This document shows positions 1-6,282 of a stretch of 17,111 nucleotides of DNA, piece by piece (the stretch's first letter is position 1; each line of letters starts with the position of its first letter). The notes beneath the pieces are model-generated. The model worked only from the letters and a program-made list of their open reading frames with translations, had not been told where the DNA came from and made no database searches. The stretch covers positions 1 through 17,111 of the forward strand of contig DAJS01000009.1 of assembly GCA_002496425.1 (NCBI GenBank), given 5' to 3'. Source of the DNA: Acidilobaceae archaeon UBA162. GTDB lineage: Archaea; Thermoproteota; Thermoprotei_A; Sulfolobales; Acidilobaceae. The translations under genes were made by a program, and so were the position numbers.

Positions 1-1414
1 TGTCCTCCCAGTGGACCTCTGGGACCTCAACGTAGACCTCCCTGAGCAGCGTGGGCCTAACGATCTTTAAGGCCTCAAGGAAGTGCTTCTTGCTAACCTT
101 CAGCTGCTCTAGGACATCACGACTTATCTCACCCTCCTTTGACAGGTTTATCTTGCCAGTCTTCATGAACTCCCTGAGCGCCGCCATGGCCGCCTCCTTG
201 GTCAGCGCCGCCAGGTCGGCGCCAGTGTAGCCCCTCGTGAGCTCAGCTACCTCGCTGAGGTCTACATCGCTATCAAGCGGCATATGCCTTGTGTGAACCT
301 GAAGTATCTCAAGCCTGCCCTTCTTATCCGGCGGCCTGATCTCTATCTCTCTGTCGAACCTACCGGGTCTCCTCAGCGCCGGGTCAAGGTCATCTGGTCT
401 GTTGGTGGCACCTATGACTATTACCTTACCGCGCTCCTGTATGCCGTCCATTAACGTTAGCAGCTGCGCGACCACTCTCTTCTCGACCTCTCCTGTCACC
501 TCTGACCTCTTCGGCGCTATGGCGTCTATCTCATCAATGAATATTATTGCTGGGGCGTTCTTCCTGGCCTCATCGAATATCTCCCTCAGCCTCTCCTCGC
601 TCTCACCGTAGAACTTGCTCATTATCTCTGGACCATTAATGGCTATGAAGTACGCGCCGACCTCATTGGCCAAGGCCTTAGCTAGAAGGGTCTTACCGTT
701 GCCAGGAGGCCCGTAGAGCAGTATGCCTTTGGGTGGCTCAATGCCGAGCCTCTGGAAAATCTCAGGGTGCTTGAGTGGGAGTTCCACTATCTCCCTGATC
801 CTCTCCTTGGCCTCCTCCAGGTCACCTATGTCCTCCCATGTGACCCCTGTGCCCTTGACAAGCTCTGGATACTCCTCGGCCCTGACGGGCTCGTCGCTCA
901 CCTCTATCCCAGTACTCTCGGTTATGTATACAGCCCCTGCCGGATTGGTCTGGGCCACAACGAGTGGTATGCTGTCAAGCATAATTACGTCCCCACGCTC
1001 GACAGGTTTCATAGTGAAGTCGTCCTTTATGTCGTCCTCTGACACCACTCTGCTTATAGGCATGGCGCCGAAGAAGGTCTCAACTGTTGCCCTTCCGAGA
1101 GGCTTCAGAATCAGCTTCCTGGCTGGCTTGACATCAGGCGCTGGCTCAACCTCAACCTTGTCCCCTATGCTGACGCCAAGCTTCTGCCTGAGGTAGCCAT
1201 CCATCCTTATCTTGTCAGTCCCGAAGTCCTCGGCCCTAAGGGGCCACGCTACGGCTACTGTCTCTGAGGACTTACCGCGTATCCTGACGAAGCTGCCTGT
1301 AGAGATCCCCAGGCTCTCCATGATGGTGCGATCCATTCTGACTATCTTCTTGCCGGGCTGGTCAGTCTTGTAAGCCTCATCAACAGTAAGTGATGCCTTG
1401 CGCTGCTGATCCAC
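1..1414 (-). CDS. cdc48: Cdc48/p97-type AAA+ ATPase, C-terminal part cut by window edge
   Basis: This is an ATP-driven hexameric unfoldase that extracts and unfolds cytoplasmic proteins, in archaea probably feeding the proteasome. Visible from the N-terminus are the Cdc48 N-domain and its second half (about residues 1-180) and a complete D1 ATPase domain. D1 has Walker A GPPGNGKT at 235-242, Walker B IIFIDEIDA with D294/E295, the second region of homology GATNRPDDLDPALRRPGRFD with its arginine fingers, and the GYTGADLAAL sensor-2 helix. The sequence runs off the window at residue 471, just where D2 begins (VHWEDI). The spacing of K241 and E295 matches p97 K251/E305. Asn replaces the usual Thr in Walker A, which the consensus tolerates. 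I chose GTG at 1414 because it follows a GGGTG stretch. GTG at 1423 is equally possible for a leaderless transcript from the TAAAATAG box. The gene is divergent from the acyl-CoA synthetase. Confidence 0.95.
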   Translation of the reverse strand, partial: MDQQRKASLTVDEAYKTDQPGKKIVRMDRTIMESLGISTGSFVRIRGKSSETVAVAWPLRAEDFGTDKIRMDGYLRQKLGVSIGDKVEVEPAPDVKPARKLILKPLGRATVETFFGAMPISRVVSEDDIKDDFTMKPVERGDVIMLDSIPLVVAQTNPAGAVYITESTGIEVSDEPVRAEEYPELVKGTGVTWEDIGDLEEAKERIREIVELPLKHPEIFQRLGIEPPKGILLYGPPGNGKTLLAKALANEVGAYFIAINGPEIMSKFYGESEERLREIFDEARKNAPAIIFIDEIDAIAPKRSEVTGEVEKRVVAQLLTLMDGIQERGKVIVIGATNRPDDLDPALRRPGRFDREIEIRPPDKKGRLEILQVHTRHMPLDSDVDLSEVAELTRGYTGADLAALTKEAAMAALREFMKTGKINLSKEGEISRDVLEQLKVSKKHFLEALKIVRPTLLREVYVEVPEVHWED

Positions 1415-1446
1415 ACAAAGCACCCAGGGCTGTGAAGCTTCGGAGT

Positions 1447-1454
1447 CTATTTTA
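1447..1454 (-). promoter_or_regulatory. Probable TATA box for cdc48
   Basis: On the minus strand TAAAATAG lies about 26 bases before position 1424, which would start a leaderless or nearly leaderless message at the GTG codons 1423 or 1414. Archaeal TATA boxes sit about 25 bases ahead of the start of transcription. Called by eye. Confidence 0.45.
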
Positions 1455-1463
1455 GCTTAGCTA

Positions 1464-1472
1464 GTAAATAAG
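1464..1472 (+). promoter_or_regulatory. Possible TATA box for the acyl-CoA synthetase operon
   Basis: GTAAATAAG is the most TATA-like sequence ahead of the plus-strand operon and would place transcription start near 1493. It lies back to back with the cdc48 box. A second A/T stretch at about 1521-1535 (containing TTACTTAAAG) could instead start a message near 1556, which would suit the TTG start at 1570 better. Confidence 0.3.
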
Positions 1473-1569
1473 GCTCTCAAGGCTTCAAAGACAAGTGAAA
1501 TAAGCAGTGGAGACATCAATAAATTACTTAAAGGATTGTGCATTGTACACAAACAGGGGTATAAGAAGC

Positions 1570-3711
1570 TTGCAAAGCGACATCGAGGTGTTCTTCAGGC
1601 CAAGATCAATAGCAGTAATAGGGGCCTCACCAAGGCCTAACAACATGGGCCACGTTATTCTTAACAACCTTAGGGACAGGTTCAGGGGCAAGCTCTATGT
1701 CGTTAACCCGGGCTATACGTCCGTTGAGGGGATTCCCAGCTACCCTTCAATGTCTCACGTGCCCGAGGACGTGGACCTAGTGGTAGTAGCAGTGAAGTCC
1801 ACATTGGTTCCTCAGGTGCTTGAAGATGCTGGCACCAAGGGTGTCAAGGGAGCTGTCATATTTAGCGGAGGCTTCGCTGAGACGGGGACTGAGGAGGGCA
1901 GGAAGCTTCAGGATGAGGTAATCAGGACAAGCCGCAAGTACAACATCAGAGTTCTCGGGCCCAACTGCATAGGTGTGTACGACTATTACAGCGGGGTTGA
2001 CACGCTCTTCCTGCCTAGGGAACGCATGAGAAGACCCCCTTCAGGCCCCATAGCCCTTATAAGCCAGAGTGGGGCGCTCATGGCTACGTTAATGGACTGG
2101 GCGGCAGCTAGGGGAATAGGAATAGGAAGAGCCATCAACTTTGGCAACAAGGTAGACATTGACGAGGTGGACAGCCTAAAGTACCTCTCGTCACTCGGCG
2201 ACGTCAAGGTAACAATTATGTACCTCGAGGGTGTGACTCGTGGCCGCGAGCTGGTCAAAGCTATATCCAGATCAACCCATGAGCTTGGCAAGCCCGTAGT
2301 CATACTGAAGGGCGGTAGGTCTGATGCCGCTGGGCGCGCCACGCTAAGCCATACGGCCTCCATGGTTGGCAACTACTCAGTGTTCAAGGAGGCCATGAGA
2401 GAAGCAGGGGCCGTGGTGGTTGAGAGCCTTGAGGAGATGTTCGAGGCTGCTGAGGCCCTGGCCTTCAGTCAGCTGCCTGCCGGTGATAGGGTCGCAGTAG
2501 TTACCAACTCAGGAGGCCATGGTGTAATCGCCTTTGACAACTTGATCCAGAGAGGGCTGAAGGTGCCCGAGCCCAGCGAGACCCTGATCTCAAAGCTTAG
2601 AGGCCTCTTCCCCGAGAGGGTCTCGTTAAGGAACCCGTTTGATCTGACCGGGGACGCCACGCCGGCGCAGTACAGACAGGTGCTGGAGGCCATAATGTCA
2701 AGTGGCGAATATGACTCCGTGTTGCTCATCTCGCTCGTGCAGCCTCCGACCATGGATCCCAAGGCTGTGAGTGAAACAGTGCTCGCGCTCAGGGATAAAT
2801 GGCCCTACATACCTATGATTGTCGTCACAATAGGTGCTGCCGCTGGCGAGGAACTCAAGGAGAACCTGATGGCCGCAGGAATACCAACCTTTGAGTTCCC
2901 TGACAGCGCCGCCAGGGCCCTCTCGGCCCTAGCGCGCTGCTCCGCAGCATGCGGCGCCAGGGTTGCGGAAGAGCTGGAAAGACCTGGGCCAGAGTCTGAT
3001 AAAATTGTTAACGAGGTGCTGCACAGGGCCCTCAAAGAGAGCAGGAAGATCCTCATGCCTGACGAGTCCCTCAGCATCCTTAAGGCCTACGGGGTTCAGG
3101 TGGCGGACTTCTGCGTCGCCATGTCGTCTAGCGATGTTAGGGAGTGTCTTAAGAGTGTCGGGGCTCCAGCTGTCATGAAGGTTCTCAGCCCTAACGTAGT
3201 ACACAAAAGTGACGTAGGCGGAGTAGTGCTTGGAGTCTCATCCGTTGACGAGGCTGAGAACGCATACACGAAGATCATCGATAACGTGAGGCGCGCAATG
3301 CCTGACGCTGACATACGTGGAGTTATGGTGCAGAGAATGGTCAGTGGAGGCGTGGAGGTAATAGTTGGTGGCTTCCTTGATCCCTCCTTTGGACCTACTG
3401 TGACCTTCGGGGCCGGCGGCCTGTTAACAGAGCTTATTGGTGACTCGTCCATTAGGCTAGCCCCTGTTGGAACTAACGAGGCCTTAAAGATGATAGAGGA
3501 GACTAGAGTTTTCAGGCTCCTAAGGGGCTACAGAGGGCTAGAGAGCGCTAACCTAGATGCGTTGGCCAGGATTATATCAAGAGTTAGCATCCTACTGGAC
3601 TCCCATAGGCTCATAAAAGAGTTAGATATAAATCCTGTTCTTGCACGTAGCGATGCAGCGATAGCTGTAGATTCCCGGATAGTGTTGGAGGTGGATCAAG
3701 AGCTTGGATAA
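1570..3711 (+). CDS. Acyl-CoA (acetyl-CoA) synthetase, ADP-forming, alpha and beta fused
   Basis: The enzyme converts acyl-CoA + ADP + phosphate to acid + CoA + ATP, the archaeal route for making ATP from acetyl-CoA or amino-acid-derived acyl-CoAs in the cytoplasm. Numbering is from TTG 1570 (713 aa, a usual length for fused forms). The domains are CoA-binding Rossmann (SIAVIGAS 13-20), a succinyl-CoA-ligase-like part (GPNCIG 130-135, SQSGAL 165-170), the SHTAS loop with H261 as the expected phosphohistidine, and a C-terminal ATP-grasp domain from about 489. That domain has VVHKSDVGGV (H545, the second histidine of phosphate relay) and ELDINPVL near the end. The frame is open back to GTG 1507, adding 21 residues. 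I prefer 1570 because AGGGGT lies 9 bases upstream and family members begin close before this Rossmann strand. TTG 1543 is also possible. The gene overlaps the next one. Substrate range cannot be read from sequence. Confidence 0.93.
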   Translation: MQSDIEVFFRPRSIAVIGASPRPNNMGHVILNNLRDRFRGKLYVVNPGYTSVEGIPSYPSMSHVPEDVDLVVVAVKSTLVPQVLEDAGTKGVKGAVIFSGGFAETGTEEGRKLQDEVIRTSRKYNIRVLGPNCIGVYDYYSGVDTLFLPRERMRRPPSGPIALISQSGALMATLMDWAAARGIGIGRAINFGNKVDIDEVDSLKYLSSLGDVKVTIMYLEGVTRGRELVKAISRSTHELGKPVVILKGGRSDAAGRATLSHTASMVGNYSVFKEAMREAGAVVVESLEEMFEAAEALAFSQLPAGDRVAVVTNSGGHGVIAFDNLIQRGLKVPEPSETLISKLRGLFPERVSLRNPFDLTGDATPAQYRQVLEAIMSSGEYDSVLLISLVQPPTMDPKAVSETVLALRDKWPYIPMIVVTIGAAAGEELKENLMAAGIPTFEFPDSAARALSALARCSAACGARVAEELERPGPESDKIVNEVLHRALKESRKILMPDESLSILKAYGVQVADFCVAMSSSDVRECLKSVGAPAVMKVLSPNVVHKSDVGGVVLGVSSVDEAENAYTKIIDNVRRAMPDADIRGVMVQRMVSGGVEVIVGGFLDPSFGPTVTFGAGGLLTELIGDSSIRLAPVGTNEALKMIEETRVFRLLRGYRGLESANLDALARIISRVSILLDSHRLIKELDINPVLARSDAAIAVDSRIVLEVDQELG
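3687..3693 (+). promoter_or_regulatory. Ribosome binding site setting the TTG start of the coiled-coil gene
   Basis: GGAGGTG within the last codons of the synthetase gene sits 10 bases before TTG 3704. It is a strong match to the archaeal 16S 3' end and supports a TTG start overlapping the upstream stop. Confidence 0.6.
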
Positions 3712-4795
3712 CGCTGGGGCCGGCAAGGCCGAAGTTGATAACAATACAAACCTAACTAACGCACAGCCTCCTGCTAGTTCCTCTGCACAGCCTGAGGGGT
3801 CTCAGGCCTCCTCGGTACAGGCTCGGACGCCCGAGGGGCGTCCTCGTCATCAGGTGCAGATAAGCGACGAGGAGGCTATCTCTCAAATGTCTGAGGAGGC
3901 CCGCTCAGTCCTCAGCTCAGATATTGATAAGATGAATGAAGATAACCTTTACAAGCTGGTTGATCAGCTCAGGAACTTGATAATCAGTGTAAAGGACATG
4001 CGTACACAGCTAATAACTGAGGTCAAGGAACTGAGGGAGCGTAGGAGAAACCTCATAGATCAGAAGAGGGGCCTGAGTGACCAGCTGGCCAAGCTCAGGG
4101 AGCAGAGGAAGAGCTTACTAGATGAACTGGTCAGACTTAAACAGGAGAGGGACTCGCTCCTTAAGGAGTTCAGGTCCAAGGTAGAGCAGCTTAAGGAGGC
4201 CCGTCAACTACTTGATAAGGAGAGCAGCATAGCCAAGGTTAGCCTAAGGAAGATTCAGAAGAGGATTGAGGAGCTGGAGTGGAGGCAACAGACCTCGGTC
4301 CTCTCGCAGCAGGAGGAGAAGAGGCTTGTAGAGGAAATCCAGAGGCTCGAAGAGCTTGCCGAGAGGGTGAGGAAGGCCAGACAGGAGGAAGTGTCGATAA
4401 TGGAGCTTGAAGCAGAGGTCAAGAGTCTCAGAATGAGACTTGCTGAGGTTAACAGTAAGCTCGACGGAATTAGGAACACGATTGGTAACCTGAAGTCCCA
4501 GATGGCCTCCCTGATACCTAAAATAGATGAGCTTGACAAACAGGTAAACTCGCTCAAGGAAGTTATAGACCTCAAGAGCCACACTATAGATGTCTACACT
4601 AAGCAGCTTGACCTGCTCTACGACAAGTACCGTAAGATAATGGTGAGGCTGAGAGAGCTCAAGGTGTCTAAGAGAAGGGGGCTCGAGGTCACGCTCATAG
4701 AGGAGAAGAGAAAGCAGATAGAGGAGAGGCTTAAGAGGGGCGAGGCCCTCAGCCTGGATGAGATGAGGGTCCTTTACGGGGAGTTCGACTTCTAA
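3704..4795 (+). CDS. Archaeal coiled-coil protein, resembles COG1340, function unknown
   Basis: This 363-residue protein has three visible parts. A low-complexity head rich in Ala, Ser, Gln and Pro covers about residues 1-50. A very long Glu/Lys/Arg/Leu-rich coiled coil covers about 80-335, with repeated patterns such as REQRKSLLDELVRLKQERD. A short tail, KRGEALSLDEMRVLYGEFDF, follows. The coiled coil followed by a GexLsLdE tail resembles the uncharacterised archaeal coiled-coil family COG1340. That assignment is from memory of the family's appearance, not from a search. There is no ATPase motif, signal peptide or membrane segment, so it is not an SMC or Rad50 protein. The TTG start overlaps the synthetase stop by 8 bases and has a good GGAGGTG site, so the two are probably translated together. 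The role could be scaffolding or structural. Confidence 0.85.
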   Translation: MDNAGAGKAEVDNNTNLTNAQPPASSSAQPEGSQASSVQARTPEGRPRHQVQISDEEAISQMSEEARSVLSSDIDKMNEDNLYKLVDQLRNLIISVKDMRTQLITEVKELRERRRNLIDQKRGLSDQLAKLREQRKSLLDELVRLKQERDSLLKEFRSKVEQLKEARQLLDKESSIAKVSLRKIQKRIEELEWRQQTSVLSQQEEKRLVEEIQRLEELAERVRKARQEEVSIMELEAEVKSLRMRLAEVNSKLDGIRNTIGNLKSQMASLIPKIDELDKQVNSLKEVIDLKSHTIDVYTKQLDLLYDKYRKIMVRLRELKVSKRRGLEVTLIEEKRKQIEERLKRGEALSLDEMRVLYGEFDF

Positions 4796-4825
4796 GCCGT
4801 TTATCTCTACACACGCATTCTAACC

Positions 4826-4922
4826 TTTATACCCATTTCATGTTCATGCATAGGGGACTTAGTCCTCAGCCACCTGCCTTAAGGCATAGAATTCGTTCGA
4901 GCCCAACGCATGTGGCTTGCAT
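4826..4922 (+). ncRNA. Possible structured RNA behind a TATA box (speculative)
   Basis: TTTATA at 4826-4831 is followed about 25 bases later by a segment that folds by eye. An outer stem pairs ATGCA 4846-4850 with TGCAT 4918-4922. Inside it are a hairpin (4853-4858 with 4862-4867, 6 pairs, loop TTA), a 6-pair stem (AGCCAC 4868-4873 with GTGGCT 4912-4917) and within that a TGCC-TTAA-GGCA hairpin (4875-4886). It matches no RNA family I recognise. It lies between the coiled-coil gene and the isomerase gene. Stems of 4 to 6 pairs can occur by chance, so this is a candidate only. Confidence 0.22.
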
Positions 4923-5131
4923 TCTCTACTCTTCTCTTCAGTAGTTATATGGTGCAACAACGTCCCTGCGTCAGAGCTCACCGTTTGCCTCGCACTTGTT
5001 CACCTTTGGGACGCAGCTCCCATCGGATGGATAGATGATCCTATTGTCATGTATAGGCTGACAGATAAAGTATAAGCTTAGTCAACCAAGACCAATGGGA
5101 TGTCATTTTACTTAGTCCCTCCAATAACTAT

Positions 5132-5147
5132 TTCTCATTTATGAGAA
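5132..5147. promoter_or_regulatory. Perfect 7-2-7 palindrome, possible operator upstream of the isomerase gene
   Basis: TTCTCAT-TT-ATGAGAA is a perfect inverted repeat about 40 bases ahead of the putative TATA box (5185-5192) and about 80 bases ahead of the ATG at 5229. Dyads of this size near archaeal promoters are often bound by dimeric helix-turn-helix regulators. No regulator gene is adjacent. Confidence 0.3.
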
Positions 5148-5184
5148 TATCAAGCGATAGACCCTAAGGCTTTACCGCATCAAT

Positions 5185-5192
5185 GCTTTTTA
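5185..5192 (+). promoter_or_regulatory. Probable TATA box for the isomerase-HD gene pair
   Basis: TTTTTATT predicts transcription start near 5214. The message would then have a short leader before ATG 5229. AGAGGT at 5209-5214 lies 14 bases from the ATG, rather far for a ribosome binding site. Confidence 0.4.
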
Positions 5193-5228
5193 TTAGTATT
5201 AAACAAAGAGAGGTCGGGCACGTGTGTT

Positions 5229-6236
5229 ATGTCCCTTAAGGAAGCGGCTGAGGAAATGCTGAAACTTTACGATTCATGGCCTGAGCAGCTCCTTAACAGC
5301 TATAGACAGGCCCTGAGCGCTGTAAGGCAGAGTGCGCCAAGACCAAGGTCAGTGGTCCTGTGCGGCATGGGAGGCAGCGGTGTCACTGGGGACTATGTCT
5401 GGGCTGTTGGCAACGCCAAGGGGTTCAAGGTGCCGATCTACGTCCACAAGGCTGACGGAGTCCCGCCGTGGGTCAGCGCTGAGGACCTAGTAGTTGCAAT
5501 CAGCTACTCTGGCAACACCTACGAGACTCTGAGCTGTGCCAGAGAGGCCAGGGCCAGGGGTTCCCTCGTGGCCTCTGTCACCAGCGGTGGTAAGTTGGCC
5601 GCCTGGGCCGAGCAGAGCTCCCTGCCCCTGGCCAGGGTAGCCACAGGGTACTACCCACGCACGGCCCTCGGCGAGCTGGCAGGAGCCACCTTCGGAGTCC
5701 TCAAGGCCTTAGGGATTGACCTAGTTGATGATAAGGATATTGATGCTGCTGCCCAGGCGCTCAGGAGCACCTCAAGGGGCGAGGGGGAGGCAATGGCTAA
5801 CGCCCTTAAGGGCAGGCAGCTCTACATAGTGGCCGGCTGTGGGATCTACAGCATAGTAGCCCAGAGGTGGAGACAGGAGCTGAGCGAGAATGCCAAGGTA
5901 ATAGCCAAGACTGAGGCCTACCCTGAGTCAGCTCACAACGACCTAGTGGTGTGGCAAGTGATCCAGAAGGCAAACAAGGGGTTCATAGTTGTAGAGGGTC
6001 AGGGCGGCATCTGCTTAGTTATAAACGAACTGTTGAGGAGCGCCTATGATCCTCAGGGCGACGTAGTTGTTAGGGTTAACCCGCGGGGTGAGGGCCCGCT
6101 GGCCCAGCTGCTTCAGGGCTCACTATTAGCAGGCTATACCTCGGTCTACCTGGCCTACCTCAACGGCACCGACCCGCGCTCTACAACTATAACTGGTACC
6201 TACAAGGAACTGCTTGAGAAACAAGGCTTCTCCTGA
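5229..6236 (+). CDS. Bifunctional phosphoglucose/phosphomannose isomerase
   Basis: The enzyme interconverts glucose 6-phosphate and fructose 6-phosphate, and also mannose 6-phosphate and fructose 6-phosphate. This is the crenarchaeal form of the PGI superfamily, used in glycolysis, gluconeogenesis and mannose supply. At 335 aa it has the usual length. The N-terminal SIS fold shows CGMGGSGVTGDY (45-56) and SYSGNTYET (92-100), the sugar-phosphate loop. PRTALG (143-148) holds the conserved Arg. RWRQELSENAK (213-223) holds the catalytic Glu217, and ESAHND (233-238) holds His236. The C-terminal TYKELLEK supplies the conserved Lys. These match the catalytic Arg, Glu, His and Lys known from the Pyrobaculum enzyme. 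ATG is the first in-frame start after the promoter. A second domain ending GTDPRSTTITG is typical of the family's C-terminus. The HD gene follows after 46 bases in the same direction. Confidence 0.93.
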   Translation: MSLKEAAEEMLKLYDSWPEQLLNSYRQALSAVRQSAPRPRSVVLCGMGGSGVTGDYVWAVGNAKGFKVPIYVHKADGVPPWVSAEDLVVAISYSGNTYETLSCAREARARGSLVASVTSGGKLAAWAEQSSLPLARVATGYYPRTALGELAGATFGVLKALGIDLVDDKDIDAAAQALRSTSRGEGEAMANALKGRQLYIVAGCGIYSIVAQRWRQELSENAKVIAKTEAYPESAHNDLVVWQVIQKANKGFIVVEGQGGICLVINELLRSAYDPQGDVVVRVNPRGEGPLAQLLQGSLLAGYTSVYLAYLNGTDPRSTTITGTYKELLEKQGFS

Positions 6237-6282
6237 GGCTTAGCTCTTTAGCCCTGAAGCATAGAGGTTCAGCCGAAGCGAG

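Larger units (their letters stand above)
4796..5228. other. 433-base intergenic region without a recognisable gene
   Basis: The region holds the possible structured RNA at 4826-4922, a long-range inverted repeat CTGCGTC (4966-4972) / GACGCAG (5010-5016), a short minus-strand frame 4859-4981 (GTG start, 40 aa, no recognised similarity), a 7-2-7 palindrome at 5132-5147 and the promoter of the isomerase gene near 5185. The half next to the isomerase (about 5060-5200) is clearly richer in A/T. I see no tRNA, C/D-box RNA with good boxes or transposon end here. Confidence 0.5.

Noticed and set aside
402..1196. Ser/Leu/Thr-rich plus-strand frames over the cdc48 region
   Set aside because: They are antisense to an unambiguous Cdc48 reading frame with all AAA+ motifs; their composition is typical of shadow frames.
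1986..3452. Several minus-strand frames and one plus-strand frame of about 70 to 130 residues inside the acyl-CoA synthetase gene
   Set aside because: They overlap a fully supported enzyme gene and contain no recognisable motif.
4244..4584. Two minus-strand frames antisense to the coiled-coil gene
   Set aside because: Leu/Ser-rich complements of Glu/Lys/Arg coiled-coil codons, no independent evidence.
4891..4905. TTCGAGC resembling a tRNA T-loop
   Set aside because: Flanking bases do not form a five-pair T stem and no acceptor, D or anticodon arm is present.
5030..5063. Possible C/D-box RNA (GATGATC ... CTGA)
   Set aside because: The C box does not match RTGATGA and no D'/C' pair is seen between.
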